From assembly GCA_022450155.1 (NCBI GenBank), contig JAKUQR010000005.1, positions 1-64,000 on the forward strand: a stretch of 64,000 bases of DNA, written 5' to 3'. A model generated the notes under the pieces. The model saw only the letters and a program-made list of their open reading frames with translations, was not told the origin of the DNA and ran no database searches. Both the position numbers and the translations under genes were made by a program. This document shows, one piece after another, positions 20,132 to 28,729 of the stretch (the stretch's first letter is position 1; each line of letters starts with the position of its first letter). This DNA comes from Gammaproteobacteria bacterium (GTDB taxonomy: Bacteria > Pseudomonadota > Gammaproteobacteria > Arenicellales > UBA868).

Positions 20132-20930
20132 CTGCAAATCCTTTGCGCACTCTTTCAAACCACAAGAATCCCAGATAGGCGAACACCAGCGCAACGACTG
20201 TGTAAATACCGATTCCCAATATATCCGGTGCGGCGTTCTTCAATAAAAAGTTTCGTAACTGCTCTATCGGAAAGGTTATTGGATTTAGATAGAGAAGGGG
20301 CTGAATGCTCTCGGGCAACGCACTCTTGGGATACAGGATTGGTGCCATAAAAAACAGTACTGTACTAATCACGCCCATCAACTGGCCAATATCCCTAAAG
20401 TAAACCGCTGCCGCAGACACAAACCAACCGATTCCTAAGCACACAATTGAGATCATTACAAATGGCAGCGGTATAAAAACTACAGACCAGCCAAATGAAT
20501 GGTCGTTTTCCAACAAAAGTAAGCCGAGCAAGTACAGGATTAATACAAAGAGGCTAATACCAGCCTGGAATAAAGCGGACAAAACCGTCACCCAGGGGAG
20601 CGCCTCCAGTGGAAAAACTACTTTCTTAACGTATTGTGGATTATCTGCGATGACGGTGGTCGACTGAATAAGACAATCCGACAGTAAGGAATGTATGATC
20701 ATTCCTGAAAACAATATTGCTGGAAATCGCGCTAAGCCACCCTCTTGGGCAGGCCAGCGAATTTCTAGGACCAGGCCGAATACAAACGTATAGATCGCCA
20801 ACATAAGCATTGGCGTAAGGAGTGACCAGATAAGTCCCAACGCTGTACCCCGGTAGCGCGTGAGAACAGCGCGGCGGGTGAGCTGATGGATGACAAAACG
20901 GTTCGACCGGTAACTACCGAACAAAGCCAA
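20121..20930 (-). CDS. wzm: O-polysaccharide ABC exporter permease Wzm
   Basis: This 269-residue ABC-2 type inner-membrane permease has about six membrane segments and forms the channel for Wzt-driven polysaccharide export. The N-terminal amphipathic part reads RAVLTRYRGTALGLIWSLLT, the classic start of the polysaccharide-exporter subfamily, where R-Y-[RK]-x-[TS]-x-L-G-x-x-W is recurrent. Further markers are FPAILFSGMIIHSLL and LFFMAPILYPKSALPE. It precedes wzt with an 11-base overlap and follows rfbA after a 73-base gap, so it may have a separate promoter or be read from the rfb genes. Its presence indicates that the polysaccharide uses the ABC route instead of Wzx/Wzy. Confidence 0.92.
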   Translation of the reverse strand: MALFGSYRSNRFVIHQLTRRAVLTRYRGTALGLIWSLLTPMLMLAIYTFVFGLVLEIRWPAQEGGLARFPAILFSGMIIHSLLSDCLIQSTTVIADNPQYVKKVVFPLEALPWVTVLSALFQAGISLFVLILYLLGLLLLENDHSFGWSVVFIPLPFVMISIVCLGIGWFVSAAAVYFRDIGQLMGVISTVLFFMAPILYPKSALPESIQPLLYLNPITFPIEQLRNFLLKNAAPDILGIGIYTVVALVFAYLGFLWFERVRKGFADVL

Positions 20931-21003
20931 AAGACACCTTCAATTGTGTGTAATCAATTCGGAAAACGGTTTGTGGCATGGTTACTGTTTCCAGGCAAAC
21001 AGG

Positions 21004-21882
21004 CTAGTTGTCGTATTCGTCGCTGACGACCTGTTGGAGATACTGGCCGTAACTGCTCTTTATCAACGTAGCGGCCAACCCTTCGAGTTGCTCGATAGTA
21101 ATGTACCCCATTCGATAGGCGACTTCTTCTGGGCAACAGATCTTCAGTCCCTGTCTTGACTCTATGGTTTCAATAAATACCGCCGCTTGTAATAGAGACA
21201 GGTGGGTACCGGTATCCAACCATGCGATTCCACGCCCCAGATTCTCGACGTTCAGCTGTCCGCTTGCCAGGTACATACGGTTGAGGTCTGTTATTTCCAG
21301 TTCACCTCGTGCCGAAGGCTTAAGAGAACGTGCAAAATCAACAACCTGCGTGTCATAGAAATACAACCCTGTCACAGCGTACTTAGACACTGGCTGTTCT
21401 GGTTTTTCTTCCAGGCTTATCGCCACACCCTCTTTGTTGAAGGTGACTACCCCATAACGTTCTGGATCTTGGACGGGATAAGCAAAAACCGTAGCACCAC
21501 AAGGCTGTTCAGCTGCCCGTTGCACAATATCGCTTAGATTATGGCCGTAGAAGATGTTATCGCCCAGGATCAGGGCGCAGTCGGAATCCGCAATAAACTC
21601 TGCGCCGAGAAGAAAAGCCTGAGCAAGCCCATCTGGCGACGGCTGAATCGCGTAAGAGAGATTCAGCCCCCAGGAACTGCCATCGCCCAGCAGCTTTTCA
21701 AATCGAGGCACGTCCTCGGGTGTCGAGATAACGAGAATATCCGTTATACCCGCGAGCATTAATACCGACATTGGATAGTAGATCATCGGCTTGTCGTAAA
21801 CTGGCAGTAACTGCTTCGACAAAACATTTGTGGCAGGTGCCAGTCGAGTACCCGCGCCACCGGCTAGAATAAGGCCTTTCAT
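21004..21882 (-). CDS. rfbA: glucose-1-phosphate thymidylyltransferase
   Basis: RfbA makes dTDP-glucose from dTTP and glucose 1-phosphate. At 292 residues the protein is the usual tetramer-subunit size. It has the nucleotidyltransferase loop [33 protein letters not shown], the metal-site stretch [10 protein letters not shown], and the sugar-binding [21 protein letters not shown] run (only its central part VSLEEKP-like need be matched). The C-terminal helical extension of the short RmlA type is present. It follows rfbB with a 1-base gap, so the product passes directly to the next enzyme. The gene is complete. Confidence 0.95.
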   Translation of the reverse strand: MKGLILAGGAGTRLAPATNVLSKQLLPVYDKPMIYYPMSVLMLAGITDILVISTPEDVPRFEKLLGDGSSWGLNLSYAIQPSPDGLAQAFLLGAEFIADSDCALILGDNIFYGHNLSDIVQRAAEQPCGATVFAYPVQDPERYGVVTFNKEGVAISLEEKPEQPVSKYAVTGLYFYDTQVVDFARSLKPSARGELEITDLNRMYLASGQLNVENLGRGIAWLDTGTHLSLLQAAVFIETIESRQGLKICCPEEVAYRMGYITIEQLEGLAATLIKSSYGQYLQQVVSDEYDN

Positions 21883-21883
21883 C

Positions 21884-22972
21884 TTAGACTCCCAGCCCTC
21901 GTCGCTCGCTGCGGCAAGAATCTGTGCGAACTATTTGGACCCAGTCCAGCCCGCGCGTCGACAGATACCACTCAACGGTCTTGCGAAGTCCGGTGACAAA
22001 AGTTTCTCGAATTGACCACCCCAGTTCCTCCTGCAGACGACGACTATCTATCGCATATCGAAAATCATGACCAGGGCGGTCTTCAACAAACTGAATGAGG
22101 CTCTCCCGGTTGGGCAGTGTTTCTAGCGGTTTAAGTTCATCCAGGATACTACATATCGCTTTGACCACATCAATGTTGCTTTTCTCACAGTTGCCACCAA
22201 TGTTATAGCGTCTTCCGGTCCTTCCTTCGAACAGAATTTTCTTTAGTGCTCGCGCGTGATCATCGACGTATAACCAGTCTCGGATATTCTCCCCTGCGCC
22301 GTAAACAGGAATGGGTTGAAAAGCCATAGCTTTCTCAATCACAACCGGAATAAGTTTTTCGGGGAATTGATACGGCCCATAGTTATTCGAACAGTTTGAT
22401 ATCGACACGTTCAGGCCGTAGGTTTCGCCCCACGCCCTGACCAGATGATCGGCGCTGGCTTTGCTCGCAGAATACGGTGAATTCGGCTCATAGGGAGATA
22501 GTTCGGAAAAAATGCCGTCTGCACCTAAAGATCCGAAAACTTCATCTGTTGAAACATGCAGGAAGCGACAGCCAGATCCATCGGGTTTTCCTTGTTTAAG
22601 CTGATGGGTCCTGACGGCTTCCAGCAGTGTATAGGTGCCTATTATATTTGTTTGAACAAAATCGCCCGCAGAATCGATCGATCGATCAACATGGGATTCT
22701 GCGGCAAGATGTATAACCCCAGTTGGGTTGTGCTTGTGGAAAAGTCGCCGCACTGAATCCGCATCGCATATATTCGCCTGTTCAAAAACGTAACGTTTGG
22801 ACCCAGCAATATCATCGAGAGTCTCCAGGTTCCCGGCATAGGTCAAACAGTCGACGTTGACCACCCGACACTCTGTACTGGCCAGCAGTTCTCGAACGAC
22901 TGCTGAGCCTATAAAGCCGGCTCCACCGGTCACAATGATCGTACCTGATTCGGGTCCAAGCGTAGTGCTCAT
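21884..22972 (-). CDS. rfbB: dTDP-glucose 4,6-dehydratase
   Basis: RfbB converts dTDP-glucose to dTDP-4-keto-6-deoxyglucose, the branch point for rhamnose, fucosamine and related deoxy sugars. The extended-SDR features are [43 protein letters not shown], the catalytic STDEVFG segment with its D-E pair, and the YSASK motif. It has 362 residues, normal for the family. Its start overlaps the hldD stop by one base. The partners rfbC and rfbD for rhamnose are not in this window, so the end product cannot be named. Confidence 0.95.
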   Translation of the reverse strand: MSTTLGPESGTIIVTGGAGFIGSAVVRELLASTECRVVNVDCLTYAGNLETLDDIAGSKRYVFEQANICDADSVRRLFHKHNPTGVIHLAAESHVDRSIDSAGDFVQTNIIGTYTLLEAVRTHQLKQGKPDGSGCRFLHVSTDEVFGSLGADGIFSELSPYEPNSPYSASKASADHLVRAWGETYGLNVSISNCSNNYGPYQFPEKLIPVVIEKAMAFQPIPVYGAGENIRDWLYVDDHARALKKILFEGRTGRRYNIGGNCEKSNIDVVKAICSILDELKPLETLPNRESLIQFVEDRPGHDFRYAIDSRRLQEELGWSIRETFVTGLRKTVEWYLSTRGLDWVQIVRTDSCRSERRGLGV

Positions 22973-24003
22973 CAGTTTGGTTCTGGCCGTTTGGACTTCG
23001 GAGAATTGGATTGCATGTGCTGCATAAGCCAGTCAACATAACGGCGTACACCTGACTCTAGCGTTGTAAATTCCCTGTCATAACCCGCCGAGCGCAACCT
23101 GCCGACATCTGCCTGGGTATAGTCTTGGTACTTGCCTGCCAGGGTGGCGGGCATATCAAAGTAGCCAATAATCTTCTGAATCTGGGATTCTCCCAACGAC
23201 AGAGGCTTGTTTTCCGATAGCGCCCGACAGCTATTAACAACTGCCAGAGCCATATCGTTAAAGCTGCGACTGACACCAGTTCCCAGGTTAAAAATACCGC
23301 TGAAATCAGGATAGTCCAAGCAAAACAGGTTGGCTCGAACAACGTCTTCAACTGACACAAAATCTCTGCGCTGCTCACCATCGCCGTACCCACCCGATGC
23401 CGCAAACAATCGCACCTGGCCGGTCGTCTGATATTGATGGAACAATTGAAACGCAACAGACGCCATATGAGCTTTATGCTGTTCTCTCGCACCATACACA
23501 TTAAAATAGCGCAGGCCCACAACCTGGCTAGTGCGAGACTCTTCTCGGACTCGAACATAGCGGTCAAAGATTAACTTAGAGAGCGCATAGACGTTCAATG
23601 GTTTTTCATAGTCGCTGACTTCCTCAAACACCCTGGATTCTCCATATACCGAAGCTGAGGAAGCATAGACAAAGGGCACAGAGTTACTGCGACAAGCTTC
23701 GTACAAGTGCTTTGAATAAGAGAAATTGTTTTCCATCATGAAATGGCCGTCCGTTACCATCGTATCCGAACACGCGCCTTGGTGAAAAACAATGCGGGTC
23801 TGTTGAGGCAGCCCATTATTGATCAGGTCTTTAAGAAACTGTGTTTTGTCCAGGTAATCAACAAACTCGAGGTCAACAATATTCGAAACCTTGGCAGAAT
23901 CTTCAAGATCATCCACGACAATAATGTTGTTTAGGCCTCTGTCATTGAGGCCAGCAACAATATTCGCCCCGATAAATCCTGCACCGCCTGTAACGATGTA
24001 CAT
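22972..24003 (-). CDS. hldD: ADP-L-glycero-D-manno-heptose 6-epimerase
   Basis: HldD inverts C6 of ADP-D-glycero-D-manno-heptose to the L,D form used for the LPS inner core. The SDR fold begins [20 protein letters not shown] and continues with NIIVVDDL, HQGACSDT and ASSASVYG; the catalytic tyrosine and lysine appear in NVYALSKLIFD. GLRYFNVYGAREQHKAHMAS is the HldD-specific signature. Its 343 residues are slightly longer than the E. coli protein (310). It overlaps the heptose-kinase gene by one base (TAATG) and rfbB by one base (TGATG), giving tight translational coupling. Confidence 0.94.
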   Translation of the reverse strand: MYIVTGGAGFIGANIVAGLNDRGLNNIIVVDDLEDSAKVSNIVDLEFVDYLDKTQFLKDLINNGLPQQTRIVFHQGACSDTMVTDGHFMMENNFSYSKHLYEACRSNSVPFVYASSASVYGESRVFEEVSDYEKPLNVYALSKLIFDRYVRVREESRTSQVVGLRYFNVYGAREQHKAHMASVAFQLFHQYQTTGQVRLFAASGGYGDGEQRRDFVSVEDVVRANLFCLDYPDFSGIFNLGTGVSRSFNDMALAVVNSCRALSENKPLSLGESQIQKIIGYFDMPATLAGKYQDYTQADVGRLRSAGYDREFTTLESGVRRYVDWLMQHMQSNSPKSKRPEPN

Positions 24004-24959
24004 TACATCGTTTCTCTTTCCAACTGAGAAAGAATTTCGGGCAGCGTCACCGTAGCAGTACCGAATTTACCGACTGCAATACCCGCAGCAGTATCCGCAT
24101 ATTTCAAAATTTCGTTCCAGCTCATACCGCAGGCCAGGAATACTGCAATAGCGGCCACTACCGTATCGCCCGCGCCACTGACATCGTAGACTTGTCTAAC
24201 ATTAGAAGACTGGTGGATACATTCCCCATCTTCAGTAAACAGCGTCATGCCCTCTGATCCACGGGTGACGAGAAGTCCTTGAAGTGAGAGCTTTTCGACC
24301 AGCGAATAAGCTTTTTTGTTGAATTCCTCGGTCGTCTGGCAGTCTCCGACGCACCGAACAAATTCCATTGTATTCGGCGTGACAATGGAGGCGTCACAAT
24401 AGTCCGAAAAATCAGCCCCTTTGGGGTCAACCACAACAGGAATTTCATGTCTACGTGCGAGACTTACGATCTGAGGAACATTTGAAAGGCCTCCCTTCCC
24501 ATAGTCTGAAACAACCACAACAGACACACCTGCCAGTAACCTCTCGTAATCATCCAAAACACACTCAGTGAGACTCACACTAGGCGCTCCCTCAAAATCA
24601 ACTCGGATCAACTGCTGATTTTGCGATACAACTCTAAGTTTTTCGGTAGTCCGATTTTCGGTGTCAATGTGCAAGTGCCTGTCGACGCCTGACTCTGCCA
24701 GTAGACTGTTCAGCAATCTGCCACTCGCATCGTCACCGACTATCGAGAGTAGGCAGCACTGAGCGCCTATACTCCTGATGTTGGCAGCGACGTTACCCGC
24801 CCCACCGACGCACTCAGTCACTGAATCAACCGAGACGACCGGCACGGGTGCTTCAGGAGATATTCTTGTGACGGACCCAGACCAGTAACGGTCCAGCATG
24901 ATGTCCCCAACAACGAGAATACGGTGTGAGTCTATCAGTGTTGTCAACGATTCATTCAT
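24003..24959 (-). CDS. hldE: D-glycero-beta-D-manno-heptose-7-phosphate kinase (HldE kinase domain only)
   Basis: The protein is a PfkB/ribokinase-family kinase that phosphorylates heptose 7-phosphate at C1. The start ILVVGDIMLDRYWSGSVTRI, SPEAPVPVV, ECVGGAGNVAANI, and the anion-hole motif DVSGAGDTVVAAIAVFLA with its catalytic aspartate are all present. It is about 318 residues, so it lacks the C-terminal nucleotidyltransferase domain that makes E. coli HldE bifunctional. That step must come from a separate gene not seen here. I chose ATG at 24959 over a TTG six codons upstream. It lies 27 bases after ugd. Confidence 0.92.
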   Translation of the reverse strand: MNESLTTLIDSHRILVVGDIMLDRYWSGSVTRISPEAPVPVVSVDSVTECVGGAGNVAANIRSIGAQCCLLSIVGDDASGRLLNSLLAESGVDRHLHIDTENRTTEKLRVVSQNQQLIRVDFEGAPSVSLTECVLDDYERLLAGVSVVVVSDYGKGGLSNVPQIVSLARRHEIPVVVDPKGADFSDYCDASIVTPNTMEFVRCVGDCQTTEEFNKKAYSLVEKLSLQGLLVTRGSEGMTLFTEDGECIHQSSNVRQVYDVSGAGDTVVAAIAVFLACGMSWNEILKYADTAAGIAVGKFGTATVTLPEILSQLERETM

Positions 24960-24986
24960 GCACTCAGGATCGATCAATTAGTGGCT

Positions 24987-26318
24987 TTATATGCGATCAC
25001 CGCGGCCAATCCCACAGTAGGTGAGCCCAGTTTCATTTAGCACCTTCGGATCATAAATATTTCGACCATCAAATATAACAGCGCCCTTCATTCGGTTCTT
25101 GACTTCGGTGAAGTCCACACTCCTAAATTCTTTCCATTCGGTCACTATGATCAGTCCATCTGCATCGTTCAGTGCGCTGTAAGGGTCAGCGGAAAAGGTG
25201 ACTGTTGGGTTGTCTCGGAAAATCTCTTGGGCACGGGCAATGCATATTGGATCATAGGCGCAAACCGTAGATCCATTTGACTGAAGTTGTTCAATGACCG
25301 ATTGACTTGGTGCCTCCCGCATATCGTTTGTATCCGGCTTAAATGCAAGACCCCACAATGCGAAATGCAGTCCTTGGATATCATCCCCATAGAAGCGTAA
25401 TATTTTCTCAACCAGAACTCGTTTTTGGGCGGTGTTGACTTCATCAACTGCCCTGAGCAGGCGACTGTCGTATTGGTGAGCCTTACCAATCTGGTAAAGT
25501 GCACGCACATCTTTGGGGAAACAAGAGCCCCCGTATCCACATCCAGGATAGATGAAGTCATAACCAATTCTCGGGTCCGAGCCTATGCCCTGCCTTACCG
25601 ACTCGATATCTGCGCCAACCCGATCAGACAAGTTCGCTATTTCATTTATGAATGATATTTTTGTAGCCAGCATCGCGTTGGCAGCATACTTGGTTAATTC
25701 GGCAGAGCGGACATCCATAAACAGCATACGATTATTACTGCGATTGAACGGCGAATACAGGCGGTCCATCTTCTCTTTGGCCCTGAGACTGTCTGAGCCA
25801 ATAATGATTCGATCTGGTTTGAGAAAATCTGAAACCGCAGCCCCTTCTTTAAGAAATTCAGGATTCGAGACTACATCGAACTCCACCGAACAGTTGCGTT
25901 GCGCGAGTACGCCGTCTATTTCGTCACGCACTGCATCACATGAACCCACCGGCACAGTCGACTTCACAACCACCACCGAGTAATCCTCGAGCCATTGAGC
26001 GATCGACCGGGCGGCAGTAAGTACGTGGCCAAGATCTGCAGACCCGTCCTCCATTTGAGGCGTGCCTACGGCAATGAAAATTACCTCTGCCCCACGGATG
26101 CCGCGCTCAACGCTACTGGTAAAACCCAGTCTCTTTACAAGTAGGTTGGTAGCAACGACTTGCTCCAGACCGGCTTCATGAATAGGAAGCTTTCCATCTG
26201 ATAAATCCTTGATTTTGTTTTCATCGATATCTACACATGTGACGTGATTACCGACATCGGCCAGACAAGCGCCACTGACGAGACCGACATACCCCACCCC
26301 TATAACTGACACCTTCAT
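24987..26318 (-). CDS. ugd: UDP-glucose 6-dehydrogenase
   Basis: Ugd oxidises UDP-glucose twice with NAD+ to UDP-glucuronate, a precursor for acidic polysaccharides and for 4-amino-arabinose. The N-terminal Rossmann domain starts MKVSVIGVGYVGLVSGACLA; the catalytic cysteine is in YGGSCFPKDVRAL (around residue 260), and the C-terminal UDP-binding domain contains LWGLAFKPDTNDMREAPS. It has 443 residues, typical of the class. A GGAG box lies 6 bases upstream of the ATG. It is the first gene of the minus-strand polysaccharide run, starting ~32 bases after a strong terminator-like hairpin. Confidence 0.96.
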   Translation of the reverse strand: MKVSVIGVGYVGLVSGACLADVGNHVTCVDIDENKIKDLSDGKLPIHEAGLEQVVATNLLVKRLGFTSSVERGIRGAEVIFIAVGTPQMEDGSADLGHVLTAARSIAQWLEDYSVVVVKSTVPVGSCDAVRDEIDGVLAQRNCSVEFDVVSNPEFLKEGAAVSDFLKPDRIIIGSDSLRAKEKMDRLYSPFNRSNNRMLFMDVRSAELTKYAANAMLATKISFINEIANLSDRVGADIESVRQGIGSDPRIGYDFIYPGCGYGGSCFPKDVRALYQIGKAHQYDSRLLRAVDEVNTAQKRVLVEKILRFYGDDIQGLHFALWGLAFKPDTNDMREAPSQSVIEQLQSNGSTVCAYDPICIARAQEIFRDNPTVTFSADPYSALNDADGLIIVTEWKEFRSVDFTEVKNRMKGAVIFDGRNIYDPKVLNETGLTYCGIGRGDRI

Positions 26319-26344
26319 TGCGTGCTCCAGGCATTGTGGTTAAC

Positions 26345-26374
26345 TAAAAGAAAGGGTGCCTGCAGGCACCCTTT
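26345..26374 (-). terminator. palindromic intrinsic terminator between comEA and ugd
   Basis: A perfect 24-base palindrome spans 26351-26374. The arms are AAAGGGTGCC and GGCACCCTTT around a TGCA loop. Reading the minus strand, the second arm runs into CTTTCTTTTAG, a U-rich tail. Its position just after the comEA stop fits termination of that transcript. Only about 32 bases separate it from the ugd ATG. Confidence 0.8.
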
Positions 26375-26393
26375 CCACCGCGGCGCTATTTTA

Positions 26394-26696
26394 TCAGTCA
26401 GATGAATCATCGACCTGTGTTTGCAGCGGCACATCCTTAACGACAATCACGCCTTGGTTAGCGTTAATGATCGCTATGCCGATTCCACTAACGCCCATGA
26501 GGTCGTCGATTGAATCGAAATCGCCGTATTGGCTCCGATAATTCACGATCGCCTGGGCAAGCCTGGGCCCGATTCCGTGAATGCTGTCGACGAGCTCAGC
26601 GACATCAGCCGAATTAATGTTGACTGTACCGGCCATAGCACCCGTCGACCACAGCATACCCACTAACATGATAAAGAAATAGTTTTTTAGTTTCAT
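26394..26696 (-). CDS. comEA: ComEA-like helix-hairpin-helix protein
   Basis: This small protein of 100 residues has a signal peptide (hydrophobic FFIMLVGMLWSTGAMA, cut near residue 23) and then a tandem helix-hairpin-helix DNA-binding module. The module reads VNINSADVAELV, IHGIGPRLAQAIVNYR and LMGVSGIGIAII. Such stand-alone ComEA proteins bind double-stranded DNA in the periplasm and help pull it in during transformation. Many bacteria not known to be competent carry them, so competence is only a hint. An AAGGAG box precedes the ATG; a GTG one codon earlier is an alternative start. The gene appears monocistronic, with its own promoter-like boxes and terminator. Confidence 0.85.
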   Translation of the reverse strand: MKLKNYFFIMLVGMLWSTGAMAGTVNINSADVAELVDSIHGIGPRLAQAIVNYRSQYGDFDSIDDLMGVSGIGIAIINANQGVIVVKDVPLQTQVDDSSD

Positions 26697-26755
26697 CACC
26701 TACGCTCCTTGTAGAATTGTACGAAAGATTTCACTGCATCCTTGCAGCGGTTACG

Positions 26756-26785
26756 AGTATCGCCAAGCACTCAATTGACGTTCAA
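26756..26785 (-). promoter_or_regulatory. possible sigma70 promoter of comEA
   Basis: On the minus strand TTGAAC (26780-26785) and GATACT (26756-26761) are separated by 18 bases, about 60 bases upstream of the comEA start. A short CTGCA-AGGA-TGCAG hairpin lies between the promoter and the ribosome binding site. The match to consensus is moderate. Confidence 0.4.
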
Positions 26786-26810
26786 TGGGCATACGTCACT
26801 TGCAACTAAT

Positions 26811-27989
26811 TTATCTTTCCTGTAGGTGTGGTGTTATCTTCGCGGGTCCAGTGCTGTTCCATTTTCTGCATCCCGGGCACTGCCAGTGCATCGATTTTCC
26901 TTTGAAGCCACAATTACGGCATTCATAGCTTCTCGCTGTTCCAAAAAGGACTGAAACCAGATCGATCAAAAAATCCAGACTGCGATCTGAACGAAGTCCA
27001 CGATTGCCAGAGTCGGCCGACTCGATGAGGTCAGTTAATGAGTTTAAAGAGTGAGTGTTACGCATCCAGTTCAGCAAACGACTACGGGCCTGCTCAGGCT
27101 GTCCGGATTCTACAAGAAAATCGACTAATGTCATCACCAATCGAAAGTCATTGTTATGCTCGAGGCATCGTTCCAGAAAATTGCGGTAGTCAGCCAGGCG
27201 TCCTAGACTCTGGTAACTCTGTCGTACCAAGCCGATAACATCAGTCAGCATTTCAGGATGCCGGTTAACTATCCTCGTCCACTCTCGGATTGCAGTTACG
27301 TGCTCATTCTTGATCGCCCTGAGCCTCCCGGACTGCATCAACGCTCGCGTACACTCTTGTTCTAAAGTCAGCGCCTGATGGATAAACCCCGCACATTCTT
27401 GATAGAACCCTGCAGTCATTCGCTCCTCTGCAAGCTCGCAGTTATATTGCGCAAGTAGGCCATCTAAGTCTTCGCCACTGGCCAAGGAGAGCCTCCTCGC
27501 GGCATCTATGGCGTTTTCCCATTCCTTCTCCTGCTCATAGAGTTGCAATAACAGACGGTAGGCTGATTCCGAATATTGAGCAGCCTCTGCCACCTCAAGC
27601 AGCAAACTTTCTGCTCTGTCGAACAGTCCTGCCTTGTAATAATCCTGACCTAGTTCATACAGAGCATGAAGACGCTGTTCAGGATCTAGGCCGCTTCTCG
27701 CAATCAGATTCTGGTGAAGTTGGGTCGCCCTTTCTATCTCTCCTCGACGTCTAAACAGGTTTCCGAGCGCAAGCTGGATCTCAACTGTTTCCTCGTGCGT
27801 CTCCAGAGCGCTTATCAACACATCCAGAGCCTTGTCCTGTTGTTCATTCAAGAGCAAGTTAAGGCTTTTAAAATACGCCTGAGGTATGTCCGCGCCTACG
27901 CTGCGTGTGGAGCGACGTCCTCTCGAGGCAGCATACCAGCCAGAAGCGGCCGCCAATGGCAAAAGCAGAAGGAGCCAGACTGGATCCAT
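26811..27989 (-). CDS. lapB: LPS assembly protein LapB (YciM)
   Basis: LapB is a membrane-anchored TPR protein that in E. coli directs FtsH to degrade LpxC and so balances LPS with phospholipid synthesis. The sequence shows an N-terminal membrane anchor (WLLLLLPLAAASGWYAA), a stretch of TPR-like helices over residues ~35-340, and a C-terminal rubredoxin-type metal knuckle. The knuckle has two C-x2-C pairs: YECRNCGFKG and WQCPGCRKW. All four cysteines are present. It is 392 residues, the usual size, and begins 4 bases after lapA. The FtsH partner is encoded at 56566-58521. Confidence 0.95.
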   Translation of the reverse strand: MDPVWLLLLLPLAAASGWYAASRGRRSTRSVGADIPQAYFKSLNLLLNEQQDKALDVLISALETHEETVEIQLALGNLFRRRGEIERATQLHQNLIARSGLDPEQRLHALYELGQDYYKAGLFDRAESLLLEVAEAAQYSESAYRLLLQLYEQEKEWENAIDAARRLSLASGEDLDGLLAQYNCELAEERMTAGFYQECAGFIHQALTLEQECTRALMQSGRLRAIKNEHVTAIREWTRIVNRHPEMLTDVIGLVRQSYQSLGRLADYRNFLERCLEHNNDFRLVMTLVDFLVESGQPEQARSRLLNWMRNTHSLNSLTDLIESADSGNRGLRSDRSLDFLIDLVSVLFGTARSYECRNCGFKGKSMHWQCPGCRKWNSTGPAKITPHLQER

Positions 27990-27993
27990 TTTA

Positions 27994-28290
27994 CTAACTA
28001 CTCATCCTTGTTAATTTTTCTTGTGCCGCTAGAGCGTTTGACTGCAAAGCCCGCAGCTTTCTCGCTGTTCTTACGAGACGTATTTTCAGACTTAGAAGAA
28101 TCAAGCTGCTCGTGAATACACCAAACAGGATACCCATACCAAGAGTAAGCAGTAAAAGTATTGCGACGGGCCCGTTCCAGACCATTCCAAAATAGTAGTG
28201 AACTTGAATATCATGCGAATTCTGTGCCATGAAAGTAAATACAAAGAGAAACAGCACAATCGAAGTCAACGCATAGAATACGACCTTCAT
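27994..28290 (-). CDS. lapA: LapA (DUF1049) membrane protein
   Basis: This 98-residue inner-membrane protein has two hydrophobic segments (VFYALTSIVLFLFVFTFM and PVAILLLLTLGMGILFGVF) and a basic, coiled C-terminal tail. The pattern and the AQNSHDIQVHYYFG loop match LapA (YciS). LapA works with LapB and in E. coli also contacts the LpxC-regulating PbgA/YejM system. The gene lies 4 bases upstream of lapB and 75 bases downstream of ihfB. The lapA-lapB pair is a conserved marker of Gammaproteobacteria. Confidence 0.88.
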   Translation of the reverse strand: MKVVFYALTSIVLFLFVFTFMAQNSHDIQVHYYFGMVWNGPVAILLLLTLGMGILFGVFTSSLILLSLKIRLVRTARKLRALQSNALAAQEKLTRMSS

Positions 28291-28365
28291 TTCGCTCTGC
28301 GACTGCTGGGTCCGCCACCTAACGCGTTACCGGCTTTACCTGTAGCTGATCCGCATACGCTCTGA

Positions 28366-28674
28366 TCACCTGGTAGAAGTTTCGACATCTGTCTTGGTTT
28401 TGTTGACCCGCTCTCTTAACAATCGACCGGGCTTGAAGTGTGGAACATACTTTCCCGGTACTGATACTGATTCCCCAGTCTTTGGATTCCGACCGATGCG
28501 AGGCGCCCTATATCTTAGTCCGATGCTCCCGAATCCCCGTATTTCAATACGATCTCCATCGACCAAGGAGTTGCTCATGTGCTCAAGTACGGCGTTGACA
28601 GAAGTTTCTATATCGCGCGCTGGCAAATGAAGCTGCCCCGCCATAAGTCGTTCAATAAAGTCAGATTTAGTCAT
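28366..28674 (-). CDS. ihfB: integration host factor subunit beta
   Basis: IHF-beta forms a heterodimer with IHF-alpha that bends DNA sharply and assists recombination, replication and transcription. From the chosen ATG the product begins [10 protein letters not shown] and shows [40 protein letters not shown], the beta-arm and DNA-intercalating region. The longer frame starting 42 bases upstream adds residues unlike the family, so I rejected it. The predicted 102 residues exceed E. coli IHF-beta by a short polar tail ([12 protein letters not shown]). It sits 55 bases after rpsA, as in most Gammaproteobacteria. Confidence 0.94.
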   Translation of the reverse strand: MTKSDFIERLMAGQLHLPARDIETSVNAVLEHMSNSLVDGDRIEIRGFGSIGLRYRAPRIGRNPKTGESVSVPGKYVPHFKPGRLLRERVNKTKTDVETSTR

Positions 28675-28729
28675 CGACACAACCCAGTCAACCGCATCGT
28701 TTCGGTTCCTAGTCAATATTGATCAAAGT

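Noticed and set aside
20132-20194. Longer N-terminus of Wzt from 20194
   Set aside because: The extra 21 residues are translated from inside wzm in another frame and do not resemble Wzt; the ATG at 20131 has a ribosome binding site.
19880-20350. 156-codon plus-strand ORF
   Set aside because: It runs antisense across the wzm/wzt junction; both sense genes are well supported.
20931-21003. CTGTTT..AAACAG inverted repeat between rfbA and wzm
   Set aside because: Short AT-rich stem with no T-run; no support as a terminator or operator.
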